A DNA stretch of 64,000 bases, from the NCBI GenBank assembly GCA_051294375.1, contig CM119263.1:6983645-7047644 (forward strand), in the 5' to 3' direction. The position numbers and the translations under genes are program-made. Below, piece by piece: positions 1 through 11,051 of the stretch. Every line of letters begins with the position of its first letter. Positions within the stretch are counted from its first letter, which is position 1. The notes below the pieces were generated by a model. That model was not told where the DNA came from. It saw nothing but the letters and a program-made list of their open reading frames with translations, and searched no databases. The DNA comes from Paraspadella gotoi. Taxonomy: Eukaryota > Chaetognatha.

Positions 1-905
1 CGCGTTATTAATCTGCTTTACTGCAAAAGGGGACAGCCTCTAAAAAATACCCTGGCCTTCCGGACACTATAACGACGACGACGACGAAAAAATCAAAAAA
101 AACGGATGAATAACGCAATCAGGCATCTCGCTCCTCCAGGTGGTGGGGCGAACCAAGTAATTGCTGCTGGCGAGAAATGAATAACTAGCCCGAGGGGGCA
201 ATGATCTGTGGCGTGGGTCTCCGGCTGGGGTACTATTTCGCGTGTTCGTGCTACGTGCACGCGCGCGACCGTCATACTTGCGATGTATCTGCCACGCGAC
301 CCCAAGTTGGGATTGTGTCGACCACGACCGCACACCTGACCACCGTACGTGACTGACGGACCTGAAGCACGACGCACCGACCGAGCGAACCGACTGACCC
401 GAGCGTCGCGAGACGCTGACCGTCGACCTGGCTACTCCGGTACGCGACGACGCACGTACGACGACCTCCTTGTTCCGACACCGTGTCTGAACGATCTGTG
501 AAATTTAGATGATAGGAGCCAAAACCAAAACGGCCGTATCGTCTCCAACTAAAGACGGTCGGACCGAGTAATGAATTCTGTGGCGATACTCTGGACCCAA
601 ACAATACACCGACTCCGCGGGGCGTCCAATGAACATATTGAAAACTCTGCGCCGCCATTCGGGCTCTTGTAATGAATGAGCCCGGGATGCGGCCATAGGA
701 TGTGCCGGAGCTGTGACAAATCGGAACTGAAACTGCTGCTAATCCTCACTCGTAGAAATTCAAATCTCACTGCCTGAAATAAATCGCCTAAAATCTACAA
801 TGCTTTGAACCAGTTCGAGTATAACCGGGCAGAGGGCAGTGATTGCAGATGGAGGAAGAGAGCAGTGAGACGCCTCTACATGGTTAATTAAGTCAAGTTG
901 ATCAA
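1..905. other. Unrecognised intergenic sequence, partly GC-rich
   Basis: No exon I can recognise. About 300-470 is GC-rich and built from loosely repeated ACCGACC/CTGAC/CGACGAC words. Open frames on the minus strand (for example 272-658) have no recognisable family and overlap each other in several frames, which suggests chance openness in GC-rich sequence. Confidence 0.5.
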
Positions 906-1192
906 GTTGAATTGACAGAGAGAGACGAGGAGAGGAAAGAGAGAGAGAGAGTGAGAAGACGCAGAGCATAGCGAGACGATCCCGCGAGGAGTAGATGAGG
1001 AGAGAGATGACGATGAGAGAGAGAGAGATGATAGAGAGAGAGTGAGGAGTCGTAAGAGAAGAGAGAGAGAGAGGCAACGACGTACATTTCCCTGGTCATT
1101 TACTGTGCTGGAAAGAAGGATTGGTGCGTGGGTCGGTGGCCCGGTCGGCTTGATGTGATCTTGGGTGATGATGATGATGATGATGATGATGA
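906..1192. repeat. (GA)n-rich tract followed by (ATG)n microsatellite
   Basis: Interrupted GA repeats run from about 915 to 1072. A clean run of about ten ATG units lies near 1165-1192. This is the first of many GA and ATG microsatellites here. Confidence 0.9.
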
Positions 1193-1688
1193 GGCCAAGT
1201 AGTTGAGAGAGAGAGGTGTTAGATGTGTTTTAAGCGACGAAAAAAGAAACAGAGACAATCTCTACTAAATCACAAGGTTAACAACAACAACAACAAACAA
1301 GCCTGCCGAGAATTATCGTAGCGCCGCCCGACTAAATCAAACTAAATCAAACAAACCGGAAATTCGGGCGTTGAGAGAGTCGCAGAGGGGGCGCCGCGGG
1401 AGGAAATTTGAAAGCGGCGCCAGCGGCGCGGAATTTCGAAGGCCGCGCCCACCATCGCCGGAAATGAGGAGAAAAAAAAAAAATCGGAACCCGAAAAATG
1501 GGAACGAAAAAAAAATTGGGAAAATGAAGTCGAAGTCTGAAAAGCGAAACTCGAAGCGGAAGAAAAAAAAAGGAAGTGAAATTAAATGACTTAACTTCAC
1601 AATTCGGTTCTCAACTCTCAACTAGGATGGAGTCGTTTTCGATTCTCTCACTTAATCACTAGTTAAGTGGTGAAATGGTGACCGGGAG

Positions 1689-1776
1689 AGTGATTTAAGT
1701 CACTTACTCCAGTAATTTAAGTCACTCACTCCAGTGATTTAAGTCACTCACTCCAGTGATTTGAATCAATCACTCC
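1689..1776. repeat. 22-bp minisatellite, 4 units
   Basis: Four 22-bp units of the form AGTGATTTAAGTCACTCACTCC lie head to tail; the last is diverged. Each unit contains the palindrome AGTGATTTAAGTCACT. A degraded version is seen near 3325-3410 in the second copy of the block. Confidence 0.9.
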
Positions 1777-2338
1777 CGTGCCCTTGATGCTTGCGGAAAG
1801 AAATTGCTTTGATCGGATTAAATAAAAATTTGGAGGCCGTAGGAAGTTGCCAAGGACGATCATTGATCGGAGATTTGGCAGCTGCGATCGAGTCCCTTAA
1901 AGAATTCTTATTCATTCATTAATTCGTTATCAAATTCATTGAATCCTTCATTGATTCATTCAATTCATAAAGTCTTTTTTTATTTTAATTCTTGAACAAA
2001 GGACATATTTTATTCAGCTTGACTTTTAACTTCAAAATATAGGATCGATGCTTGCGTAAGTTTTTTTACCTTCAATAGATAATTTTTTTCCGTCTCTGTG
2101 CAACGAACCTGCTCAAGTGCTCAAGTGCTCAAGTACTCATGAATTTTTTTTGCTGTTTCTCGAATTTATTTGAGCCGGTGACTTATTAAGCATCTATATT
2201 CTAAAATTGAAATATCAAGTAGTTTGTCATCTCGAGAACAAGGGAAAATCGGTTTGATATCAGAACAGTTTTAAAAACTGGTCTCGAGAACTCGGATAAT
2301 AAATCTCGCTGTTAATGGATAAGAGAAACAGAGAAAGC

Positions 2339-2339
<1 letters not shown>

Positions 2340-2380
<41 letters not shown>
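2340..2380. repeat. (GA)n microsatellite
   Basis: A run of about 19 GA dinucleotides roughly 100 bp upstream of the DCXR start codon. The matching tract at 4170-4222 in the second copy is interrupted. Confidence 0.95.
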
Positions 2381-2381
<1 letters not shown>

Positions 2382-2482
2382 TGACAGAATGAACAAGTGA
2401 CCGAAAAGGATCTTAATTCTAGTTATTTTCCACGTTGTTCTTCTTCATTATTTTGCGGGCAATTTTTACTACGCGACTAAAA

Positions 2483-5400
2483 ATGTCTGGCAGAGTTCTC
2501 TTTGACTTTTCCGGCAAGCGCTGCCTCGTCACCGGCGCCGGAAAAGGAATCGGCCGAGGATNNNNNNNNNNNNNNNNNNNNNNNNNATGATGAGCCAAGT
2601 AGTTGACAGAAGAGAGAGGTGTGTTTTAGATGTGTTTAAAGCGACGAAAAAAGCAAAACAGAGACAATCTACTACTCAAATCACAAGTATGTTAAAACAA
2701 CACAACAACAAACAAGCTCTGCCTGAGGAATTATCGTTTAGCGCCGCCGACTAAATCTAAACTAAATCAAACAAACCGGAAAATTCCTGGCGTGAGAGAG
2801 TCGCAGATGGGACTATAGCAAGTAGGGGGGCGCCGCCGGCCGAGGAAACTTTGATTAAGCCAGAGCGCCAGCGGCGCGCGACTAATTTCGAAAAGGTCCC
2901 GACCTGCGATAATTTAAACCCACTCATATTCGCACTCGAGAAATATACAAGCGAATCTTCTAGCGTAGAAAATAAAAAAATTCGGAACTCCGAAAAACAT
3001 AGGCGGGAAGAAATAATAAATTAAATTGCTGTTATTGAAGACCATAGTAGATACCAGATACGGAAGTCTACCAAGGATTACGTTCGCATAACAGCTAATC
3101 CGAACGGGCGAAGAACAATAACAAAGGAAAGTGTAAAATTATATAGATAGCTATTACGCTTTACATCAATTACGTGATGGTTCTAACTTAAACAACCATA
3201 ACGAAGATGTGAAGTACAATAGTGTTTTCGAATCATGCTCTCATGTAATCAGGAGATAATATTCCTTAATCCCGACTAGTCTAAGGTGGTGATGAAATAT
3301 GGTGACGCGAAAAGAGAAGATGAGTTTTTAAGTCACTCACTCCAGTAATTTAAGTCCTCGACTCACGTGATTTAAGTCACCCTCACGTCCAGTTGAATTT
3401 GAATCAAATCACTCCATCCCAGCTGCCCTTGCATGCTGCGGTAGGAAAGCAAATTGCTTTGATCGGATCTTAAATAAAACATTGCTGGGAGGCTCAATTT
3501 CCCGTCTCCTCTTTTTCGTACGGAAGTGCCCTATGGGACGTAATCACATTGATCCCGGGGAAGAGTTTGGCTAAGCTGCTAATCTCGAGTTCCCCTTTCT
3601 TATAGAGACCTTCTTTCTTCCTCATTCAGTGGTAACCCTTCGTACTTCATAGAAAATGCTATTCATGAATCCTTCATTTTTAATTCATTCTCCCTCAATT
3701 CATAATAAGTTCTTGTGTTCCTTATTTTAAATTCTTATACAGTTGAGACAATAGGACATATTTTATTTCAGCTTGACTTATTAACGTTCAAAATATAGGA
3801 TTCTAAGAATAGCCTTGTCGTCATACGTGTGCTTTTATACCATTCAATAGAATAAGTTTCCTTTCCGTAACTCTGTGCCCACCGTGACCTGCTTCTGCGA
3901 GTGCATCAAGGGTGGCTCTCAAGCGGATACAAAAATAACGCTCATGAAGTTTCCTTGCGTGTTTCTCGAATTTATTTGAGGCCGATGTATTCACAATCTT
4001 ATTAATAGCGACTTTCTAAAATTGAATATATATATCAAGTAGTTTGTCATCTCGAGACAAGCGGATAAATCAGCTTTGATATCAGAAACAGTTTTAAAAC
4101 TGGTCTCGAGAACTCCGGATGATAATAATCTCCTGTTAATGGGATAAGAGAAACAGGAGAAAGACAAGTCAGAGAGAGAGAGAGAAGAGATAAGTAGAAG
4201 AGAGAGGAGAGAGAGAGAGAAAGTGACAGAATGAAAAGGGTCGAAAGTCGATCTTATTCTAGTTATTTTCAGTCGTTGTTCTTCTTCATTATTTTGCGGG
4301 CAATTTTTTACTACGGCGACTAAAATGTCTGGTCAGAGTTTGCTCTTTTGACATTTTCCGCGGCAAGCCTCGCTGCCTCGTCAACCGTGCACGCCGGAAA
4401 AGGAAACTCGGCGAGGATTGGTCCAAGCGCTCGTCCGATCCGCTCCGGGCCCTAAGCCAGATTCTGTTCAGCCGTCTTTCGCCCTCTCGCGGACTCAAGC
4501 CGATTTGGATTCCTTGGAGGACGAGATGAAACAAGTGGGCAAGAACCACCTTGTGAGTCTCGACGGATTTTTGGCTTTGAAAATAAATTAAAAAAAAAAA
4601 AAAATTCATCTTGATTATAAGATTTATATTCGGTTTTGTAGATAACGACACTCAATGTAGACATTGCAGACTGGAATGCGGCAAGAGACGCCGTCGAAAA
4701 ATGCCTTCCCGTCGACTTTCTTGTGAACAATGCAGGCGTTGGCAATGGAAAATCTTTGTTTGAAGAAACCTCTGAAAATATTGATAATCATTTGGAAACG
4801 AACTTTAAATCGATGGTGAACGTGACTCAAGTAAGATGACATTTAAAAAAAAAAGATAAAAATTACATTGTGGCCTTATGCTCATCGCAGATGGAATCGG
4901 ATCCGCGACTCTCTGATTGGATGAATCATCATCGTAACGGACCAATGAGAAGAGAGGCTTCATGTCATCGGGAAACGAGCCCGTGTCGATGATCCGATTG
5001 TCTTGTATGAATACTGGACCATTTAGTATTGAATCCATCTGTCTCAAATTCTGACACCGTCTTTGCTTGTGACTTTCGGTTTCATGTTGAAATCTCTGTC
5101 TACTTACTTAAATGTGGTGGCAGTGGTGGGATTCGAACCCACGACTCCAGGGAGAATGTGCTCATGGAGAAACCAACGTTAAGGTCGTTGCCGATCGCAT
5201 GATAAAGGACAACGTTGCTGGGAGCATCGTGAACGTTTCCAGCCTCGCTGCATTACGCGGTACGATCTCAATGGTTTACTCTGCCTCCAAAGGTGCAATG
5301 GACGCTGCGACCAGATCTTTGGCAGTTGAATTAGGTTTGGCAGATTTTAATAATAATTAAATTGGTCTGAAATTAATATATTTATTTACAAAATTTTTAG

Positions 5401-5633
5401 GCAGCAAAGGAATTCGCGTGAACTCTGTGAACCCGACATTCCTTGTCACGAGAATGACGAAGAAATTTTTCGCTGACGAAGAGAAGTCATCTCGGATTCT
5501 AGCGAGGATCCCCTTGGGGGAATTTCCTGTGATTGACGACGTGGTGGACCCGATTCTCTTTCTGCTCAGCGATGGCGCGAGGATGATCAACGGCGCCTCC
5601 ATTCCTGTCGACGGTGGACAAGCAATTTCGTGA
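2483..5633 (+). CDS. DCXR-like: L-xylulose/carbonyl reductase-like short-chain dehydrogenase (DCXR-like), split and disrupted in assembly
   Basis: A classical SDR, probably an NADPH-dependent reductase of L-xylulose and other dicarbonyls. Exon 1 starts at ATG 2483 (MSGRVLFDFSGKRCLVTGAG) and carries the nucleotide-binding TGAGKGIG. It is cut at 2561 by 25 Ns, then restarts in an error-rich copy (ATG 4325) that recovers frame near 4489 (SRTQADLDSLEDEMKQV) and ends at donor 4553. Exon 2 is 4642-4830 (ITTLNVDIADW, LLVNNAG-type FLVNNAG). Exon 3 is 5184-5334, with the catalytic Ser region (IVNVSS) and Tyr-x-x-x-Lys (YSASK). Exon 4 is 5401-5633, with RVNSVNPTFLVT and FLLSDGARMINGASIPVDGG, ending in TGA. 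Exon joins keep frame (phase 0 at Q|V, phase 1 at LG). Family order and the roughly 245-residue length fit DCXR. The exact substrate is inferred, since related carbonyl reductases share these motifs. The exon 1 frameshifts look like sequencing error, not a pseudogene. Confidence 0.85.
2562..2586. other. Assembly gap (25 N) inside DCXR-like exon 1
   Basis: A run of exactly 25 N. The sequence after it restarts about 1.4 kb upstream of where the sequence before it stopped, so this is an unresolved overlap join, not missing sequence. Confidence 0.9.
2587..4425 (+). repeat. Duplicated block, error-rich copy
   Basis: Repeats 1184-2561 in the same order but with many single-base insertions and substitutions, making it about a third longer. 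The exon 1 copy at 4325-4425 has several frame-breaking insertions where the first copy is clean. The pattern is typical of uncorrected long-read gap fill. Confidence 0.85.
4844..5170 (-). repeat. Possible SINE-like insertion in DCXR-like intron 2
   Basis: Intron 2 (4831-5183) is much longer than introns 1 and 3 (89 and 66 bp). It is filled by a moderately GC-rich segment bounded by an A-run (4844-4860 on plus) and a tRNA-like 3' half at 5115-5170. On the minus strand this reads tRNA-like head, unique body, T-rich end, an arrangement that tRNA-derived SINEs can show. No target-site duplication was confirmed, so the SINE call is tentative. Confidence 0.4.
5115..5170 (-). pseudogene. tRNA-Leu-like 3' half with encoded CCA
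   Basis: Read on the minus strand, the segment has a long variable-arm-like stretch, then a T arm with stem GTGGG, loop TTCGAAT, stem CCCAC (B-box GGTTCGAATCC), then CACTGCCA and CCA. The long variable region and the acceptor end resemble leucine tRNAs. The 5' half (D arm and a proper anticodon loop) is absent, because the sequence runs into DCXR-like exon 3. CCA is normally added after transcription in eukaryotes, so an encoded CCA points to reverse transcription of a mature tRNA or to a SINE head. Not a functional tRNA gene. Confidence 0.65.
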
Positions 5634-6239
5634 TTTCGTTTAAAAACTTTTAGAAAATTATTAGAAACAAAAGTTTAACTGCAAAGTTAAGATGTTGGAG
5701 TCTTGCACAGGATTAAAAAAAAAGGGATATTGTGATTCTGATTTAATTTTTTAAAAAAAATAGTGTTTTAGTTTGAAGTATAACTAATTTAAGGTCAAAA
5801 AAATTATTTGAATTTGTTTGTCTTATAATTTTTAATTACTTTTACGTTCCTGAATCTATTCATTTTTGAAATTTTTCATTAAGTACTGAAGCCAGGTCAC
5901 GAAAAGAGGTAAGAAATTTAATCTTGTTTATCTGTTAGAAGTCATAAAAGTAGATAGTTTGAGTCTGAACCGATTTTTTAATGTAGCCGAATCCGAAAAA
6001 AAGCATAAATTAACCTCAGGCTTGAAGAACCGGTATTTCAGTCGATCCGTTATTTTTTTCTTTTTTTCTTTTTATATTTTATTTTACTAGTCAAACCAAT
6101 ACCGAGTTATAATCATTTAAATGAGGCGTTGAAAAATAATGAACTTTTTAGCTTTTTAAGTCTTTTGGGAAGCTCAGGAGCATCACTCTTACAAGCCCAA
6201 AAGCTTTAAAATATACTCGTACGTAGATATGAAAAAATT
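5634..6239. other. AT-rich 3' flank of DCXR-like gene
   Basis: No gene seen. An ATTAAA hexamer near 5713, about 80 bp after the stop codon, is a possible polyadenylation signal. The rest is AT-rich with T-runs near 6050-6080. Confidence 0.5.
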
Positions 6240-6560
6240 TTATTGTCGTTTATGGCAACAGCCGGGTTGCCTGTGATGCCCATTGGGATGGGGCATCTCA
6301 CTGTTGGCTTCCGACCCTCAGTGACGCCTCCAGTCACTGGCGCGGTTACCCTAGGACGGTCTCGCTTTGCCAATGCAGAGGGAAGTCATTAGGACTGTGG
6401 ATGGAACACTACGCCTGGGATGGTGTGTTCCCCCTCTGAGCCAATGGATTTGGCTGAACGATGGTGGACGTGAGGCGGTGTAATATACCGCCACAGTCCA
6501 CACGTTCTCCTTTATCCCTGTTGCTTCAACCCGTTATCAGCCGATGATCACTGATCATTG
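6240..6560. repeat. Unidentified GC-rich element, possibly a dispersed repeat
   Basis: About 320 bp of distinctly higher GC than its AT-rich flanks, with short internal inverted words (GCCCATTGGGATGGGGC; CAGTGACGCCTCCAGTCACTG; GATCACTGATCATTGATC). It has no open reading frame and no match to rRNA or snRNA that I recognise. The sharp compositional edges suggest an inserted non-autonomous element, but no termini or target duplication could be defined. Confidence 0.3.
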
Positions 6561-6660
6561 ATCAGGCTCGACCTAATTTACAAATTAGTTTTATTATTGC
6601 TACTTCATCTACCAAAACTGCCAAATTGGCGGATTAATTTTACTTTCGCCGACCGGGATC

Positions 6661-6736
6661 AGGGGGCGGTTTAGGGTTGGTTTAAGGTTAGGGGTAGTTA
6701 GGGTTATGATGGTTTAGGGTTAGGGTAATTGGGTAA
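6661..6736 (+). repeat. Interstitial telomere-like block, degenerate (TTAGGG)n
   Basis: About 75 bp made of GGTTTAGGG, GGTTTAAGG, TTAGGGG, TTAGGG and TTAGGGTAATT words, all in one orientation. At least five exact TTAGGG hexamers occur. This is the canonical metazoan telomere unit, not the TTAGG unit of most insects. It ends in AT-rich sequence, so it is internal and not a chromosome end. Confidence 0.7.
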
Positions 6737-7086
6737 TATTTTATAGTATATATATTTTTAATTAGTTTTTCGATGTGCAAATAATATCATTATCTGAAAA
6801 TAAGTAGGTCGTCGTAGATCAAATGGTGAAAGACAACATTGCGGGAACATTGTGTACATTCTTTGCAAACCGTCGCCAGCAATCGAAAGGGTCTAGGGCT
6901 TGGAAACAGGCTTGGGACACTCGCTAACACAGTGAAATCTCGAGTTACCCTAAACAATAGCCTAATGTTTGATAAATATTTTGATATAAATTTTGTGGTA
7001 ATCATAATATTCGGATCTGAAATTTAAGAGAGTTATTACGTAAAATCTTTTATCAGTAAATTCGGTTGCGAGGCCATTTTTTCCCT

Positions 7087-7201
7087 CACTTCCGCCGCCA
7101 CGTGCCATTCACTTCCGCCGCCACATGCCATTCACTTCCGCCGCCACATGCCATTCACTTCCGCCGCCACATACCATTCACTTCCGCCGCCACATACCAT
7201 T
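7087..7201 (+). repeat. 23-bp minisatellite, 5 units
   Basis: Five 23-bp units CACTTCCGCCGCCACATGCC plus ATT, differing only by single bases (ATG/GTG/ATA). Because 23 is not a multiple of three, the overlapping open frame (7066-7410) cycles through all frames and is not a gene. Confidence 0.95.
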
Positions 7202-7894
7202 CCCTTCCGCGGCCTATTTTATGCCATGAGCCTCCGACTTTGAACTTTTTGCCTGGCATCCGCGTCGCGACCCGATTCCCTGACTCAAATCGAGAGGGAG
7301 AGAGAGAGAGCGAGAAAAAAAAAGTGGGACATCGTTTGACCGGAGATGGAAAAAGAGGAAGAAGAAGAGGAAGAGAGGAAAAGAGGGAGGAAGGAGAAAA
7401 AGGACCGTGAACTCGTAGCGCGTGGGAGGAATTGAAAGTTAATGGGGAAAATGTGTGCCGGAGCTAAAAGGATTCGGAACCGGATAAGTCGGAGATCGTG
7501 GAGAGGGTGAGAGGAGGGTGTTGGCGATGGAAAAAGTGGAGGTTGGGTGATAAAGGAAATATAAAAGAAATGATAATAGGAAGAAAGAGAGGAAACAATA
7601 AAAAGATATATAAGCGAGAATCACTAGTTAAAGAATTCAAGTTAAAACAAATTGCTTTGAATTTAAAATTTCAAACATAATAAGAAATATATATTGTGAG
7701 GAAGATAGACAACTTTAGTAATAATGACAGAGTAAATAAACAAAACAAAACTCGAGGCATCGAATTCTCCGCGAAGCCAGACGAGAAAATCTCACGTGAA
7801 TCGTCTATTTTTAACCTCACGGAATCTCACCCGCCGCTGGAGAGAAACTCACCCCGGGGGTAAAGGGATTATTATCGCCCGGGCATTAAAAATA

Positions 7895-7920
7895 CTGAGA
7901 GAGAGAGGAGGGAGAGAGAG

Positions 7921-7973
<53 letters not shown>

Positions 7974-8165
7974 AAACGACGTACATCTCCTGGATTTATG
8001 TTTTGGAAAGGAGCGATTTGGTGTTCCGGGTAGTGTTATGATGATGATATGATGATGATGATGATGATGATGATGACAGTGTGATGATGATGATGCGATG
8101 ATGATGATTGAATGATCGACGATGATGATGATGATGATGACGATGACGATGATGATGAGGAGGAG
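7895..8165. repeat. (GA)n tract then interrupted (ATG)n microsatellite
   Basis: GA repeats run from about 7895 to 7970, and ATGATG repeats with interruptions from 8038 to 8165. The gene-free region between 7202 and 7894 is purine-rich with no recognisable exon. Confidence 0.9.
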
Positions 8166-8514
8166 GAGTAAGAGAATAATAGAAGTCTTTTAGAGTTAAT
8201 TTGATGATGAGAAAGAGGCCAAGAAGTTGGTCATAAAATGATATTAACTGATGAGAGTTTTGTTTTAAAGGAAGCGTTGAGAGCGCCGGATGATGTATGC
8301 ATGGAAACGAGCAAAAGTGGGATGAAATTTCGAGCCCGAGAATCGAGCCGAACGTGATGGGGTCATCGCGCGAGAGAGAAACGGAGAGGCCTAATAAACC
8401 CCGGATGTAGAAGAGGTCGTGGGGCGAGAGTCGAGAGTTCTATTTCCGGGTTAAGTTGAAAGCGACGCTGGGTTTTTTCTTTTCTTTTTTTTTTTCCTTT
8501 TTAGTCGAGGTCGT

Positions 8515-8545
8515 CTTCGTCGTCGTCGACCGGGCCGTTGACAAT

Positions 8546-8580
<35 letters not shown>

Positions 8581-8596
8581 CCGGGCCGTTGACAAT

Positions 8597-8632
<36 letters not shown>

Positions 8633-8634
8633 TT
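8515..8634. repeat. Compound (GTC)n array with a repeated unit
   Basis: Runs of GTC are interrupted twice by the same GACCGGGCCGTTGACAAT segment, about 60 bp apart, so a compound unit has itself been duplicated. Both strands are open as poly-Val/Asp/Arg/Ser; this is a repeat, not a coding region. Confidence 0.9.
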
Positions 8635-10994
8635 AAGTTTTCCGCAAGCAAAAAGAATTTTTTTTGGAAATGTCGTAAGGCGTGCTTCGTTTTACAAGCG
8701 TCATGTCACGTCACAGTGAAACGTGATCGAGAAAACGCTTCCTCGTTTGTCTGCGAGTGTCTATTGACAAACAAGAAACTTGCGAGTATAATAACTATTA
8801 TATCAGATGCGATGCTCTTAGCTTAAGTAAGGGTTGGCAGAGAAACAAAGCGACGCATTAGCGAAAAAAAAGTCTGAGGCTAAAAAGTTCGCCCTCTTTC
8901 GTCGGCCTCGTCGAATATCAAAGAGGAAGAAATGGATGGAAAACAAAAGATATAAAAAAGAAAAGAGAGAAAAAAAATGAAGATAAAACATACTAGAAAT
9001 AAAAAAAAGAATTATAAACATAAAAGCAAGATAAAATAGCTAGTAGTAGTGAATTGAAAGTAGCATGAAAATAACATGAAATCGATATTTAAAAAAATAT
9101 ATATTTAAAAAATGAAAATAAAAATGAAGATGAGAAAAAAGAAAAAGAAAACTACAGATATGAATGAAAATAAAAAAAAGGTGAAAAAGGAAAAAAGGAA
9201 AAAAAAAGAAGGAAAAGCAGAAAAAAAGAAGAAAGGAAAGAGGGAATCCTTTATGACGGCGATAAGGCAGATGGCCTCCGTCTAGGGAATTCGTGTTGGC
9301 ATCCGGAGTCGTCCAGGAGTGGGAGGTGATGGGGAAGGTGATGGGGAAGGTGATTGGGAAGGTGATGGGGAAGGTGTTGGGGTAAAGTATGGTGGAGGTG
9401 AGGGGTAGGCGATGGGTGGTTTTTGTCATGTTGTTGATAGTTGTTGCTCAGTGAACTACATTGACTAATTGTGTATTAATAACTTTAAAAATAGAGGGAT
9501 GTTAAATGGTTAAATGCAGAATGATTCATTGTCCGTTAATTGTTCATTTCATTTCATTTCATGAAATAACTAAATTTAACGTTTTTGAGCAATCTGTTTT
9601 AAACACCTTTTGATTTTCATGAACAGGGTACCTTTCTTATTCTTTTTAAAGGAATATAGAGATATGTTAAAAGGCAAAGACTTGTGTTTAAAAAAGCGAC
9701 AGCAGTTAAAATTGAAGAACAAAAGGAAAAGGCGATATAGAGAGTTGGGTATTCAATAGGTTTTTCTGGGTCTTAAAGAGTTTCCTTTTTTGATTCCACA
9801 AGATCGAAACACATTTCGCGACAAAAGGAAAGAACAAAAAAACTTCAAACATTCGCTTCAGCGCCGATCATGAAGCGGCAGCGGCAGCGGCAGCGGCAGC
9901 GTCTGCCGGCGTGCGGCTGCCGGTGTCGGCGCTATTCTCTACGGGGCTAAATGGTCTTGTTGCGGAGGTGAGCGACCGTTCTACGCAGTAAGACGTGAGA
10001 TGGCGGAGGGAGTGGGTGTGGCGCGCTGTGTGGGCGGTGGGAATGGGTGTGTGGATCGCGGCGGCGTCGGCTTTGGAGGCGACGCCAAACCGACTCGAGT
10101 CGCCCTCTTGATGACCTAAAATCGCGGGAGACGCTTTGACAAAGGCGACGCCGGGAATACGAATGAAGTCGCTGGGGGGAAGACGACGATGACGACGGTG
10201 ACGACGACGAAAAAGACGACGGTAAAGATGATGACGATGACTAAGAAGACGATGACGGTGAAGAATTAAAGAATGTGGTAGAATGAAGATGTCAATGATT
10301 ACGTCAGAAGAAGATAACATAACAAGACATAAAAATACCAATGATGTTAATGTTTTTTTTTCGATTTAAATAATGAAGATGACAACGTCGACGACGACGA
10401 CGACGACAACGACGACGAAACAGACGAGGAATCCAAGGTCAAAGATGACGATAATGACGAGAAAAACAACGACGATGACGACGACAACAAATAAAAGGAC
10501 GAAGTTGGCTGCGTGGAAGACGACGACGATGCAGACGACGACAATAACGAAGCGCGGCGGGTGATCCCGTCCATGTATAGGGTTGAATAGAAGGCGTGGC
10601 CTCGTAGGGGGGCGTGGCGCAAAAGTGCGGGGAGGGGTTCTGTTCAGTTAAAATTGGGTGAAAAGTGGCGGAGGAGGGGGGGGGGCGGGATTGAGTCGGT
10701 GAGTCGAAGAGAAGCTTGAAACATTTCTGATCTTGGGAAGAGAAGAAGACACAAAGATTATTGACATCTTATAATCTCGATGGTGGACGTGGCCAGACTG
10801 GCTGGAAAGGAGAGAGAGAGAGGGAGAGAGAAGAGAGAGAACGAGAGAGAGAGAGAGAGAAGAGAAGAGAGAGAGAGAGAGAGAGAGAAGATCATTATAC
10901 TAGGGCCAGGAACCAAGTTGATGGGAGAACTTTAAGCCGACGGAGAAAAGAAACGATGTAAAAGAAAAGAAGGAGAGATAGTAGAGAAGACGAG

Positions 10995-11051
<57 letters not shown>

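Larger units (their letters stand above)
1184..2561 (+). repeat. Duplicated block, cleaner copy (upstream of gap)
   Basis: This block recurs in order at about 2587-4425. Shared landmarks include the ATGATGAGG/CCAAGTAGTTGA start, a CAACAACAACAAAC run, the 22-bp minisatellite near 1.7 kb, a TTGCTTTGATCGGAT segment and the first DCXR exon. This copy gives an uninterrupted exon 1 reading frame, so it is the more accurate one. It stops at the 25-N gap. An assembly artefact is more likely than a biological duplication. Confidence 0.85.

Noticed and set aside
7087-7201. Possible CRISPR-like array (also considered at 12697-12966 and 51990-53910)
   Set aside because: Units are contiguous with no unique spacers, and the context is eukaryotic. 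These are minisatellites.
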